The notes: a model not told the origin generated them from the sequence alone. 64,000 nt of DNA from Candidatus Poseidonia sp. (GCA_030829545.1 JAURAI010000003.1:1-64000); one strand, 5' to 3'; counted from the stretch's first letter, positions 19,520-29,909 are shown. A program made the numbers and translations.

Positions 19520-19720
19520 ATGGAGATACGCTTCCATGGCCGTGATGTTGAGATGACCGTTGAGGTTGATGAAGGTACGACAGTACGCCAAGCCCTTCTG
19601 AAAGCAGATGTTCTACCTTCGATGGTTATTGTGAGTTTTGAAGGAACGATTCTCCCTCATGGAACCCCGCTGCAGCAATCTGTTGAATTGCTCGTCACTA
19701 CGATTTCATCAGGCGGCTGA
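19520..19720 (+). CDS. Ubiquitin-like beta-grasp protein (SAMP/MoaD/ThiS/Urm1 type) with C-terminal Gly-Gly
   Basis: MEIRFHGRDVEMTVEVDEGTTVRQALLKADVLPSMVIVSFEGTILPHGTPLQQSVELLVTTISSGG*. ORF track starts 7 codons earlier (19499). Confidence 0.8.
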   Translation: MEIRFHGRDVEMTVEVDEGTTVRQALLKADVLPSMVIVSFEGTILPHGTPLQQSVELLVTTISSGG

Positions 19721-21562
19721 CCGATCGACCCGGTTGATGATCTGCAACCTGGAATTTCGGGTGTAATCTCCACGCACTTCAGTTGCCCATGCATCAAGGC
19801 CGATGTTCGTAACAACGACATCATCCCCGACTTCCACCATTTCAAATTGAGCATTCCAATCATCAGCCCAACCTTCAATTTTCATCGCACCCGTGTGGTC
19901 GAGCAACATCATGCCGCGGCGGCGCCAGACCTTTCCATTGCGGCCAACACCACTTTTCTGATAGGTGTAGACAACCTTTCCACCCACGCTGTGTTTTGCT
20001 TGATAATCCATCAAATTAAAGGATTCAGTTTCAGGTGATTCATCAAGACTGAGGCGGGCAAAGGGATCGAATTTGAGGACGATTTCACCCTTCCAATTCA
20101 CGGTGAAAATCGCATCTTCGACAAGGACATTTTGACCTTTTTTAGGCAAGGAGTGCCATGTTGAACCACCGAGGTGATGTTCATTTGAAACGAAATAAAG
20201 TTGAGCGAAATACTCATCTTGTTTGAGAACCATTTTCAAGGGAGATTTTTCGCGAATAAGGCCGACTGAAAACAATTCGCCGCGAACTGTAGCCCTCGCA
20301 TTGAGATGTCCGATTTCCTCCAACATGGTGGCATTAAGCGAGCCGGGCAATTGCAATCGTGAAGGCAATACCTCTTCATCAGTACCTGAGCCGTTGGGAC
20401 ACATTGCCTTCCAGTCACATCGGTCGCAACGTGACATGTTAGGTGGGTCTGCAGGCTTCCCCCCGGGAGCGAACCCTCGCATTGGAGCAGGTGCAGGTTG
20501 ACAATCCTCTCGAGCAGGCTTTTCTTGCTTCAATTCACTCCACAAACTTTTCAATTCCCGCTCCATTTCATCCATTTCATCAACAGAAGGGCAAGGAATT
20601 TCTTTGATACTTGCATGTCCAAGATACCAAATCTGGAGTGATTTGACCTGTGAAGTACGCCCGTGAGTGACATACCACAGCATGGCATACATTCGTAATT
20701 GCTCAACATAATCGGCGGAACGGTCGTTGGCTCCAACGCTTGCTTTGAGGTCGACGATGGTGATGTCACCGTCCCAACGGTATACCAAATCGTATTCACC
20801 TTGGAACCAATGTTCGGGGTGAATAGCATTCATGGTGAAGGGTTTTGCATCTGGATGAACAAACCAGGGCCTTGAGATTTCCCAAGCCTCCAACCATGTG
20901 ACGTCTCCCTGTGCCGCCAGTGGATGGTGGCGTGCAAAATCCGTCTGCTGATAGCCATCTGGTGCTGGCCATTCCTCTCGTTTTCCAGAGCGCCATTGAC
21001 CCAAATACGGTCCACCACCCGCTTCGAAGCATCGTTCAACTTCGCGTAGATGGAAGGTCAAACCCTCAAAGACCATGCGAAGGACTTCTTCCTCCTCGAC
21101 ATCTAGCCAATCACCAGCCTTGCGTTCATCTTTTTCCCATTCTTTTCTGCATCGTTCAAATACAAGTGGGAAATGATGTTCTGCCCGAGTCAAGGTCCAC
21201 TCACGCAAATCGTGGGGATTATCGGGAATCATTGATTCATCCAATGGAAGAAGTATTGATGCGGGCCAGGAACGACCGTCCTCTCGAGTCGGACGACCTT
21301 CGTCGTCCAAAGGAGGTTGACCGTATGTTTCAACCGGAGCCTCACCAATGATCAATCCCGGCGATTCGCGAAGGACACGACAAATGGTTTCCTCAACCGC
21401 CCTGCCAACAAAAAGAACTGGAATCTGTGGCATCTTGAAACGGAGGACTTTTTCATAATACCAAAGGCGAGGGCAGGCCTTGTAGGTGTTGAATTGGCTG
21501 GCAGAGAGGCGCGCGTATGGCCCGATTGTATCGGTGTCGCTATCAGCAAGTTGAACGGGCAT
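19709..21562 (-). CDS. PD-(D/E)XK (RecB/Cas4-like) nuclease with probable Fe-S cysteines and C-terminal OB-fold-like region
   Basis: RLSASQFNTYKACPRLWYYEKVL; GEYDLVYRWDGDITIVDLKASV; EQLRMYAMLWY; CDRCDWKAMCP; C-terminal KVWRRRGMMLLDHTGAMKIEGWADDW. Confidence 0.75.
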   Translation of the reverse strand: MPVQLADSDTDTIGPYARLSASQFNTYKACPRLWYYEKVLRFKMPQIPVLFVGRAVEETICRVLRESPGLIIGEAPVETYGQPPLDDEGRPTREDGRSWPASILLPLDESMIPDNPHDLREWTLTRAEHHFPLVFERCRKEWEKDERKAGDWLDVEEEEVLRMVFEGLTFHLREVERCFEAGGGPYLGQWRSGKREEWPAPDGYQQTDFARHHPLAAQGDVTWLEAWEISRPWFVHPDAKPFTMNAIHPEHWFQGEYDLVYRWDGDITIVDLKASVGANDRSADYVEQLRMYAMLWYVTHGRTSQVKSLQIWYLGHASIKEIPCPSVDEMDEMERELKSLWSELKQEKPAREDCQPAPAPMRGFAPGGKPADPPNMSRCDRCDWKAMCPNGSGTDEEVLPSRLQLPGSLNATMLEEIGHLNARATVRGELFSVGLIREKSPLKMVLKQDEYFAQLYFVSNEHHLGGSTWHSLPKKGQNVLVEDAIFTVNWKGEIVLKFDPFARLSLDESPETESFNLMDYQAKHSVGGKVVYTYQKSGVGRNGKVWRRRGMMLLDHTGAMKIEGWADDWNAQFEMVEVGDDVVVTNIGLDAWATEVRGDYTRNSRLQIINRVDRSAA

Positions 21563-21603
21563 AGTAGAACGAAAGGAACCACCCCTTTTGAAGGCTCACC
21601 AAT

Positions 21604-23337
21604 TCAGTTCTTGAAAGACGGTTGTGTCGAGGTTTCAAAGCGTGTTTTACGATTGTCAATGCGCAGTTGAAGAATGCCTGAGCGCCAACCGATTTCCACT
21701 CCAGTCATCGAAACCAAATCACCAGGTCGAAGGTTGAGGAGGCGCTGGTTGATGCTGGATCCAAAGGCGACAACTTCAGCGACATGCGCTCCATCCCACA
21801 GAATGAAGGTCAGCATCGTCCAAGGTTTGCCATCGAGACGAACTCCGGAGCGTTTGCGCAAAGACAAGACATGTCCGCTGACATTTGCACGTGTTCGCAA
21901 CAAACCGAGTCGGGTAAATTCAGTCGTGCTCTCTTCATTCTTATCTGAGGCTGGAATGATGGTCGTTTGTTCATCAAGGTAGACTCTCGGCTGGTCCCTC
22001 CATACCCCAGGCATGGCGTTGTGAATCTCTACTTCCCCACCGAGTTTGTGGAGGTCAGCAAAGGCTCCGGGCTCACTCTCCTCAACCGTAACATGCTTCT
22101 GTCCGGAGACCAAAACGGCGCCCAGGACCTGCTCTCCAAAATGATTGGCTAAGGACCATTCACCACCCAATGAGCCACGGACAGAAACGCGACCTTGTAT
22201 GGATGCCAGTGGCTGGTAGGGCATTCGCAGGGAAACGGAGGGAATGGATTCTATCCAAGCGGTCGTCTGAGTTGTATTCCAACCTGAATCATCGTTCGAA
22301 ACCGAGCACCAAACACAACCTGCTGCAGAACCATCACAAGCCTGCTGCGGCGTTTTCGGGAAGGCGAGGACTGCTTCGCCTTCGGCTTGCATCAATTCAT
22401 GTTGTGTTCGATAAAATTCGGTGAGGTCTTCAATCTCTTGTGAATCTGGAGCATCGTACATGATACGCTCGCCTCCGTTGAGATACCAACCTTCCATGGA
22501 GGCAACCAATTCACCATCGTGGGTTTGATTCCATAGCCATGAATAAAATCGAAGTTGATGCTCAAGGGAAGAAGAAAAAGCAGAACCTGAACGCCCGGAT
22601 TTGATATCGACCAATCGAATTCTTCCATCCCATCGTAGCACAAGGTCCAATTCACCTGAAGCCCAACCATCGGGATGATAGAGACGTTGGGGTTGATGAA
22701 CACGGGGATCTTTGACCCACGGGCGAGCGCATTCCCATGCTTCATGCCATGTTAAGGCGGCGCCATCCTCACTCCATGTCGCATGGTCCTCTGTATCCCA
22801 TTTCATTTTGTCAATATCTGGAACTTTTTCAGGCCGAGGGAAGAAGGGTGTTGACCCCCATGAGGGAGATGGAACGGAGAAGGTTTGAACGCCTTTTCTG
22901 TTCGCCTCCAAGTAAGGGCCACCTCCAGCATGAAAACACGCTTGAACCTCCTCCAAAAAAAGGCTTAAACCATCAGAGATTCGTTGTTCAAAGGAAGAAA
23001 GAAGAACGTCATTCCAATGGGTTCCCTCTTCAGTCCAGAGTGATTCTTCCCATTCTTCTGCACCTCGTTCGTGAGCTTTCTTAGCCAAAGCAGGAATGGC
23101 TGATTGTGCCCATTGTTTGAGTGAGTCATAGGAATCCATGGTAGGCGGGTGCATCATCAACAATTCACAGAGGACATCCTCCAAGACTACACCAACAATC
23201 TGTGAGGGGCGTGTAGGACCTTGGAGGCCTACTTGGTAGGCGAGCAGCCATTGCCGTGGGCATCGCAGATAGGTGGTCAATGAACTCGCAGAAAGACGGC
23301 CTCGTGAGCGACCCAATGGGCCTCCAAGTGGAGGCAA
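21604..23337 (-). CDS. Second PD-(D/E)XK (RecB/Cas4-like) nuclease, tandem paralogue of 19709-21562
   Basis: RLSASSLTTYLRCPRQWLLAYQVGL; SGELDLVLRWDGRIRLVDIKSGRSG; HQLRFYSWLW; CDGSAAGCVWCSV; C-terminal KPWTMLTFILWDGAHVAEVVAFGSSIN. Confidence 0.75.
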   Translation of the reverse strand: MPPLGGPLGRSRGRLSASSLTTYLRCPRQWLLAYQVGLQGPTRPSQIVGVVLEDVLCELLMMHPPTMDSYDSLKQWAQSAIPALAKKAHERGAEEWEESLWTEEGTHWNDVLLSSFEQRISDGLSLFLEEVQACFHAGGGPYLEANRKGVQTFSVPSPSWGSTPFFPRPEKVPDIDKMKWDTEDHATWSEDGAALTWHEAWECARPWVKDPRVHQPQRLYHPDGWASGELDLVLRWDGRIRLVDIKSGRSGSAFSSSLEHQLRFYSWLWNQTHDGELVASMEGWYLNGGERIMYDAPDSQEIEDLTEFYRTQHELMQAEGEAVLAFPKTPQQACDGSAAGCVWCSVSNDDSGWNTTQTTAWIESIPSVSLRMPYQPLASIQGRVSVRGSLGGEWSLANHFGEQVLGAVLVSGQKHVTVEESEPGAFADLHKLGGEVEIHNAMPGVWRDQPRVYLDEQTTIIPASDKNEESTTEFTRLGLLRTRANVSGHVLSLRKRSGVRLDGKPWTMLTFILWDGAHVAEVVAFGSSINQRLLNLRPGDLVSMTGVEIGWRSGILQLRIDNRKTRFETSTQPSFKN

Positions 23338-23388
23338 ACCTACAGGTATGTCAAGACCTCCATCTTGGCAAGAACGCCAATACTGACA

Positions 23389-25167
23389 TCATGCATCATA
23401 GGAATAGTAGTCACCACTGTTTCGTTGTTCTCGGTCTTTGCGACTTTCTGATTTGTTGATGCGTGGCCTGCGTGAATCATGGTCACGGCGGAATGTTACA
23501 TCGACGCTTGACAAAAATTTGTTCATTCCTTCTCGTAGGTCAAATGGACCGGTTGCACGACCTTCAATACCACCTTTCCCTTCGAAAACAAGGAGTGAGT
23601 CGGCAACGATATCGATGAAGTAAACGTCGTGGTCGATGACAAAGGCTGATTTTTCATTCGCTTCCATGGTTCTACGGATGGCCTTAGCGGCTTCCATTCG
23701 AGCATTTGCATCCAAGTGGGCAGAGGGTTCGTCAAGCAAATACAAATCCGCATCTCTCCCTAAGCATACCGCAATCGAAACGGCTTGTCGCTCACCACCA
23801 GAGAGTTTCTTCACACGCTTTGAAAGAAGTTGGTCAACGCCAAGTGCTCGAATGACGTTCACGTTAAATTCACCACTGCGCCATTTTGGACCCAATTCAC
23901 TGTCGAGCCACAATTGAACAGAGCCGTCTATGTCAACATCGATATGCTGTGGTTTGTAGGAAATCGTTGCGTCGGCTGTGACCCATCCTTCGTCGTATTC
24001 ATGTTCGCCGGCAAGCAATTTGATCATGGTAGATTTACCAGTTCCGTTTGAACCTACAACACCCACAACCTCTGCTCGATGAACGGCGCCCTCACCCGAA
24101 GTAAGTGAAAACTCACCGAGTTGTTTCTTCAGTCCACCCCAACTTACAACCGGGGTGCCAATCTCTGCTTTCCGGTCACGATGTCGAAGGAATTTAATCG
24201 GTTTGTCGCGAATTCGCACGTTCTCTTCGGGAAGGAAGCCATCGAGGTAACTGTTGATGGCCTGGCGGGTGGAGCGAGCAGGTGTAAAGATACCAAAAGC
24301 CCCTTTCTTTCCGTAGACGATATGGACCAGGTCTGCGAGTACATCGAGAACGGCGATGTCGTGTTCAATCACAATGACACGCTTGGTTTCAGAAAGGCGT
24401 TGAATGATTCCGACGATTCGCATGCGTTCGTGAATGTCAAGATATGATGATGGTTCGTCAAAGAAATAGACGTCAACGTCACGAAGAATGGTGGCGCAAA
24501 TGGCCATACGTTGCAATTCCCCACCAGAAAGTTGCTGAATCGTTCTGTCAAGAAGATGGTCAATGCCCAAATCTTTGGTCATCTGTTCCATGATCTTGCG
24601 TTCATCCACCTTGGTGAGCAGTTCCCTCACGGTACCCTCCACTCGTTTTGGCAAGCGGTCGACGTTTTGCGGTTTGACAGCAACACGAATCTTGCCGTCC
24701 TGTACAGCGATAAAGAAATCCCTCAATTCACCCCGTGGGAGGGATTCGATGACGTTTGACCAAATTGGTTCAGTATCAAGCCAATCGCCGAGGTTGGGGA
24801 TAATCCGCCCTGAGAGCGCGCTGATGGCAGTCGATTTCCCCATACCGTTGGGGCCAAGGATACCTACAACGCTTTCTTTGGATGGAGTGGGAAGACGGAA
24901 CAGACGAAAGCCATTCATGGAATAACGGTGGATCATATCCGTTTCAAGTTCACTTGGGAGGTTCTCAATGATGAGTGCGTCATGCGGACATTTGTTGATG
25001 CAGATACCGCATCCGATGCACAAGCTCTCAGAGATGTGGGGCTTTCCTGTTTTGTCATCCATGATGATGCATTCTTGTCCGTTTCGTACGGGTGGACAAA
25101 AATCATGACATTCGTCATTGCATTTCTTAGGCTGACAATTGTCTTCCTTCAGAACTGCAACACGCAT
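23389..25167 (-). CDS. ABCE1/Rli1 ribosome-recycling ATPase
   Basis: N-terminal CNDECHDFCPPVRNGQECI and CIGCGICINKCPHDAL ferredoxin motifs; GPNGMGKST and GSNGTGKST Walker A; QLSGGELQR and KLSGGERQA signatures. Confidence 0.95.
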   Translation of the reverse strand: MRVAVLKEDNCQPKKCNDECHDFCPPVRNGQECIIMDDKTGKPHISESLCIGCGICINKCPHDALIIENLPSELETDMIHRYSMNGFRLFRLPTPSKESVVGILGPNGMGKSTAISALSGRIIPNLGDWLDTEPIWSNVIESLPRGELRDFFIAVQDGKIRVAVKPQNVDRLPKRVEGTVRELLTKVDERKIMEQMTKDLGIDHLLDRTIQQLSGGELQRMAICATILRDVDVYFFDEPSSYLDIHERMRIVGIIQRLSETKRVIVIEHDIAVLDVLADLVHIVYGKKGAFGIFTPARSTRQAINSYLDGFLPEENVRIRDKPIKFLRHRDRKAEIGTPVVSWGGLKKQLGEFSLTSGEGAVHRAEVVGVVGSNGTGKSTMIKLLAGEHEYDEGWVTADATISYKPQHIDVDIDGSVQLWLDSELGPKWRSGEFNVNVIRALGVDQLLSKRVKKLSGGERQAVSIAVCLGRDADLYLLDEPSAHLDANARMEAAKAIRRTMEANEKSAFVIDHDVYFIDIVADSLLVFEGKGGIEGRATGPFDLREGMNKFLSSVDVTFRRDHDSRRPRINKSESRKDREQRNSGDYYSYDA

Positions 25168-25260
25168 GCCCTCACCTCTCCAAGCCTCTCTGCCGTGTTA
25201 TTTTGTTTCACCTGTTCAACACTGGGATAAACCCAGCGATTGATGGGTCGTGCGTCGTTC

Positions 25261-25800
25261 TCAAATGAGCCCTTTGAGTTGATCGTGTCCACGAATCAAG
25301 CGGACCGTGCAGGGCGTTGGGAACTTCATACTGGCCTTGCGCAATGCATCACGAGCGGTGAGGTAGTGCTGAGGGTGGACTTGAATGGAGATCACACGTT
25401 GTCCACGCTTGACACGAGCAGCCGTTCCAACATTCTTACCAAATGCACACCGCATGCCTTGTGAAACACGGTCTGCACCGGCGCCGGTTGCTTGCTTGTT
25501 CTCACGGAGCACGTGGTGAGGGAAGGTGTGAATGCGAAGGGCATATCCTTGTGCGCCAGCGTCCTTACGGATGGTGGAGTTGGAAACAACACGAGCTGCT
25601 TCAAGAGCCGTGTGACGGATTTGCACATCGTTGTCTGCACGCAATTCGAGCACGACTGGGAACTGCCCAGTCTCCGCAGCACGGCGGTTACCGACGTGGA
25701 ATTGGTGGATACGGTTGTTGGGAACACCACCGATATACTTGCGGCGAGTATAAGCAGGACCCTTCAAACGACGGTACATCACAGCTGGTTTACGTGCCAT
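25261..25800 (-). CDS. rpl10e: Ribosomal protein uL16 (archaeal L10e)
   Basis: MARKPAVMYRRLKGPAYTRRKYIGGVPNNRIHQFHVGNR... RKASMKFPTPCTVRL; start at 25800. Confidence 0.93.
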   Translation of the reverse strand: MARKPAVMYRRLKGPAYTRRKYIGGVPNNRIHQFHVGNRRAAETGQFPVVLELRADNDVQIRHTALEAARVVSNSTIRKDAGAQGYALRIHTFPHHVLRENKQATGAGADRVSQGMRCAFGKNVGTAARVKRGQRVISIQVHPQHYLTARDALRKASMKFPTPCTVRLIRGHDQLKGLI

Positions 25801-25853
25801 AGGTAATCCTCCAAGCGTCCTTGCCACCGATGCTCCCTTTATCATATCTCCGC

Positions 25854-27149
25854 ATGGCTCTTTCTGACATCAGTATTGAGGAGAGAGAGATTCCACATCA
25901 ACAAAGCCTTCATGGACTGATGGACCCACCTCACAGCATGGCCGGTGGATGGAGGGGACTTCTCCGTGAAGAATCCGAACATCAATGGCTTGCTATCGCC
26001 GTGTTCTTCCTTTTTATCTTGGTTGGTGCTTTTGCCTTAGAAGGGACACAGCACTTCGTTGGTGACACCGTTAAACCCCTGGATGCTCAACACAACGGAG
26101 GGCTGGTCCTCGATATCGAGTATCATCAAGACAATTCGTCCTATACCGCACTGGTGTATTCACCCGGAGCAGGCTATCATTTCTTCACCGAACATGTTGA
26201 TGACGGAACAACATCAGTGATTTACACACCGGATACCAATGACTTGGGCAGAGAGGTGAACTTCGTGAAAACCATGCCTGACGGGGAAATCGTGTTTTCA
26301 GTTTCAGACAACCAACTGATCGGATTGCAATCAAATCTCATGGTCAGTTATGAATACAGCACGAATAATGGCGAATTTGCTATCCTCGATGTAGCTGAAC
26401 AAACCATTGAGGGTGCAACACAGCGCATTCTCTTGACCCAAGAAGGACAGAACAAGTCCTTCCGTGGAGTTTCAAGTTTGATTCCAACCCCTGCAATGTC
26501 GATGACGGCAGGCATTCAATGGCATTCTGTTGAAGCACATTCTGCTGGAATGTGGTTGGCAATAGGGTCGCACAGCACGACGGCTGGCGGAGATGGTTCA
26601 AGTCCAGCATCCCCGAAAACCAGAGCCGCCCTCGGCTGGATTGCGTGGGACGGAACTGAGAGCACACCTGTACTCGCTCAGCTCGATGTCGTGACCTATC
26701 CCGGCCAATTCCACAGTATCTCATCCATGCCCACAGGACTGGTTGTTGGAGGTACTGAGACCAGCCTTCATGTCGGATTCGACCAGGAAATCTTGGATCT
26801 CGAAATCCCATGCAGTGTTTCAGTAGCAGATAGCGATGGCACGGTTTGGTTCATCGGCGAACGAGGCACCGATACAATCACGACTTGGGGCGGGGAAAAC
26901 CTCGAAGTTCATCTGCTCAGTCGGGACATACCACTCGATACCACCGCTGTTGGGGTCAATGGAGATCACATACACGTTCACGGAACCAATGCAGACGGAT
27001 TGCCCATTGTCTGGAGTGTTGATGTGACTGCCAATGGCTCTATAGAAAGCGGCAGAGGATTCCTTAGCCTCCTCTTTATTATCGGTGGCGGCACCCTCTT
27101 AGCCATCATGGGTAAGTATGCCTTTGAACAACGGAAGATTCTGAACTAA
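25854..27149 (+). CDS. Membrane-anchored beta-propeller-like protein, N- and C-terminal TM helices
   Basis: WLAIAVFFLFILVGAFAL near N-terminus and FLSLLFIIGGGTLLAIMGKYAF at C-terminus with a beta-rich middle. Confidence 0.5.
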   Translation: MALSDISIEEREIPHQQSLHGLMDPPHSMAGGWRGLLREESEHQWLAIAVFFLFILVGAFALEGTQHFVGDTVKPLDAQHNGGLVLDIEYHQDNSSYTALVYSPGAGYHFFTEHVDDGTTSVIYTPDTNDLGREVNFVKTMPDGEIVFSVSDNQLIGLQSNLMVSYEYSTNNGEFAILDVAEQTIEGATQRILLTQEGQNKSFRGVSSLIPTPAMSMTAGIQWHSVEAHSAGMWLAIGSHSTTAGGDGSSPASPKTRAALGWIAWDGTESTPVLAQLDVVTYPGQFHSISSMPTGLVVGGTETSLHVGFDQEILDLEIPCSVSVADSDGTVWFIGERGTDTITTWGGENLEVHLLSRDIPLDTTAVGVNGDHIHVHGTNADGLPIVWSVDVTANGSIESGRGFLSLLFIIGGGTLLAIMGKYAFEQRKILN

Positions 27150-27260
27150 CTTCCAACTCTCTTGCAATACAATGAGGGTCTCGCCAAGAATGAGGCGAGA
27201 ACCTTCATGTGCCCTCGTCAACTTCCTCAAACTCCAGCGTAAGCCATGGAGGTGATGATC

Positions 27261-29909
27261 ATGACAAAAAGGGGCATGATGGACCAGTTCTTTGATCTCA
27301 AAGAAGCACATCCCGATACCATCCTTTTCTTTCGCATGGGCGACTTTTACGAACTCTTTCATGAAGATGCTGAAATTGCCGCCGATGTTCTCGGCTTGGC
27401 TTTAACGTCCAGAGACAAAAAGGCCGCCGAGCCAATTCCCATGGCTGGATTCCCCTGGCATGGTCTGGAAGAGCATCTGCGAAGCATGCTTCGAGCAGGC
27501 TACAAAGTAACGGTTGCAGAGCAGGAAGAGGAGTTGCGAGAGGGTGCGAAATTACTCGAACGTGTAGCAACCCGAGTCTATACGCCCGGAAGCCTCTACG
27601 AAGAAAATTTGCTTGACGGAGATGAACGCTCCATGCTCGCCGCAGTGGCGCTATCGAACGACAGCCTCGGCTTAGCCGTCATCGATGCGTCAACGGGTCA
27701 GGCATGGGCCAGCACGCACGATGGTTCCGACCGCTTTCTCCGCTTGACCGATGACCTGCAACGATGGCAGCCAACCGAATTGGTTCTCTCATCAAAGGAT
27801 GCTGAAGACCCACAGATGGGAACATTATTCCTCCACTTGGACGGGGTAATGGTGAGCCACCATCAACTGAATAAACAACGCCGAGAGGACCGATTACGAG
27901 ACATGCTCAACGTCGCAGATTTGGGACACTTGGACCTCGATAGTGCCCCGTTAGCACTCTCCGCAACCGGCTTGGCTGCAGATTATTTGGCCACCGTTCA
28001 TTTGCGCACGGAAATACCACTCCGTGACGTCGAAGTCATCGAAGAGCAAGGGCACTTACTTCTTGACCAAACCACCCTCAAGAATCTTGAATTGACCTCC
28101 ACACTCGCAGGGGAATACGAAGGAAGCCTTCTTTCCACCTTGAACCGTTGTCGCACTGCCATGGGGCGCAGGCTGCTTAAAACTTGGATTCTTCATCCTC
28201 TTGCGACAACGGACGCCATTGCAGCACGTCACCAAGCAGTTGGATCACTGAGTCGCTCGTCAAGACGTTTGGACGGTCTACGTGAATCACTCAAGGGCAT
28301 CCGAGATATGGAACGACTGGCTACACAACTGTCCTACGGACGAAGCAATGCAAGAGATATTCTCGCTACTGCATTAGCGCTTGAGCGCATGCCCGCTATC
28401 ATGCAGTGGTGTGGAGACACCAAAGATCCACTCTTGCAACATCTTGCATATGACCTTGATGCCCTTAGTGAAATGGGCGCACTCATTCAACAGACCTTGG
28501 ACCAATCTCCCCCACTCAGCCTTCGGGACGGAGGCCTGTTGCGGCAAGGAGTGGATGAAGAAATCGACCGTCTTCGAGACATTACCTCCAAGGGAAAGGC
28601 GTGGTTTTCAGAATTGGAAGCCGACTTACGCACTGAATTGGAGATCCCTTCGCTTAAAGTTCGTATGAATCGACAAATAGGTTGGTTCATTGAGGTCACC
28701 CAATCTCATGAGGACAAGGTTCCAGAGGCTTGGCGAAGAAAGCAGCAAATGACCAATGGTTCGAGATACATTACTGATGAATTGGTTGAACGGGATGATT
28801 TGCTTCTTGGAGCAGATACCAAATTGAAGGAATTAGAATACAGAAAATTCCTGGAATTGCGAACATATTGCCTCCAGCATGCCCCTGCACTTGCCGATAT
28901 CGCAAGGCACATTGCAGCCATTGATGTTTTGCAATGCTTTGCAACAGTAAGTCGCGAACGTCAATGGGTCCGTCCAGAAATGGTCGATAACGACACCCTC
29001 GTTTTGGAAGGAGCACGACACCCTGTCCTCGAACTGCAATCAGGCTTCGTGCCCAACGATTTGAACATGAATAAAAAACGCAATTTCTTGCTCATCACGG
29101 GTCCAAACATGGGAGGTAAATCGACCTATTTGAGAACGGTAGCCCTTCTCACCGTGTTGGCACAAGCTGGCTGTTATGTCCCTGCCAAGAAGGCAAAGAT
29201 TGGGATGGTTGACCGAATTTTTACTCGCGTGGGTGCGAGTGATGATCTTCGCAGAGGCCGCTCAACATTCATGATGGAGATGATTGAAGTCGCTCATATC
29301 TTGAAGCGTGCCAGTGCCCGTTCCCTTCTCCTGCTTGACGAAATTGGCCGTGGAACATCGACCTTTGACGGGCTCTCTATCGCTTGGGCAGTGACCGAAG
29401 ATGTGTGCCAGCGCATAGGAGCACGCACTCTCTTTGCCACCCACTATCACCAACTTATCGGCCTTGAGGGAGAAATTCATGGCCTTCACAACGTTCACGT
29501 TCAAGTGGTTCAGGACGAGGGAACGTTGCGATTCTTGCACACAGTGGCAGACGGTCCTTGCGATGAGTCCTACGGTGTCCAGGTTGCTGCACTCGCTGGG
29601 TTACCTCGTAATGTCGTTGAGCGAGCAACCGACTTGCTGGCTTTCTTGGAACGCCAGGCGCACGGGGCAAAGGCAGGAGAACAAGGAGCACCGGGCAGCA
29701 GGGACCTCGGCCAATCAAGCCTGATGGGTTACTTTGCAGCAGCAGCCATGACCGACCAAGGCCAACATCAACCACCACAAGAACAGCCTCAACATCACCG
29801 AGATGTCATCGAACGTCTGTTGGAAGCGAACGTTGATGAATTAACACCAAAACAGGCACTCGATTTACTCTACACACTCAAATCAACGGTAGGGGGTGAA
29901 GACTCATGA
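27261..29909 (+). CDS. mutS: DNA mismatch repair protein MutS
   Basis: MMDQFFDLKEAHPDTILFFRMGDFYELFHEDA; ITGPNMGGKSTYLRTVALL; DEIGRGTSTFDGLSIAWA. GGAGGTGAT precedes ATG at 27261. Confidence 0.95.
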   Translation: MTKRGMMDQFFDLKEAHPDTILFFRMGDFYELFHEDAEIAADVLGLALTSRDKKAAEPIPMAGFPWHGLEEHLRSMLRAGYKVTVAEQEEELREGAKLLERVATRVYTPGSLYEENLLDGDERSMLAAVALSNDSLGLAVIDASTGQAWASTHDGSDRFLRLTDDLQRWQPTELVLSSKDAEDPQMGTLFLHLDGVMVSHHQLNKQRREDRLRDMLNVADLGHLDLDSAPLALSATGLAADYLATVHLRTEIPLRDVEVIEEQGHLLLDQTTLKNLELTSTLAGEYEGSLLSTLNRCRTAMGRRLLKTWILHPLATTDAIAARHQAVGSLSRSSRRLDGLRESLKGIRDMERLATQLSYGRSNARDILATALALERMPAIMQWCGDTKDPLLQHLAYDLDALSEMGALIQQTLDQSPPLSLRDGGLLRQGVDEEIDRLRDITSKGKAWFSELEADLRTELEIPSLKVRMNRQIGWFIEVTQSHEDKVPEAWRRKQQMTNGSRYITDELVERDDLLLGADTKLKELEYRKFLELRTYCLQHAPALADIARHIAAIDVLQCFATVSRERQWVRPEMVDNDTLVLEGARHPVLELQSGFVPNDLNMNKKRNFLLITGPNMGGKSTYLRTVALLTVLAQAGCYVPAKKAKIGMVDRIFTRVGASDDLRRGRSTFMMEMIEVAHILKRASARSLLLLDEIGRGTSTFDGLSIAWAVTEDVCQRIGARTLFATHYHQLIGLEGEIHGLHNVHVQVVQDEGTLRFLHTVADGPCDESYGVQVAALAGLPRNVVERATDLLAFLERQAHGAKAGEQGAPGSRDLGQSSLMGYFAAAAMTDQGQHQPPQEQPQHHRDVIERLLEANVDELTPKQALDLLYTLKSTVGGEDS

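Noticed and set aside
19709-23337. Cas4 of a CRISPR system
   Set aside because: No repeats, cas1 or cas2 in the window; two larger paralogues with extra C-terminal domains fit a non-CRISPR nuclease better.
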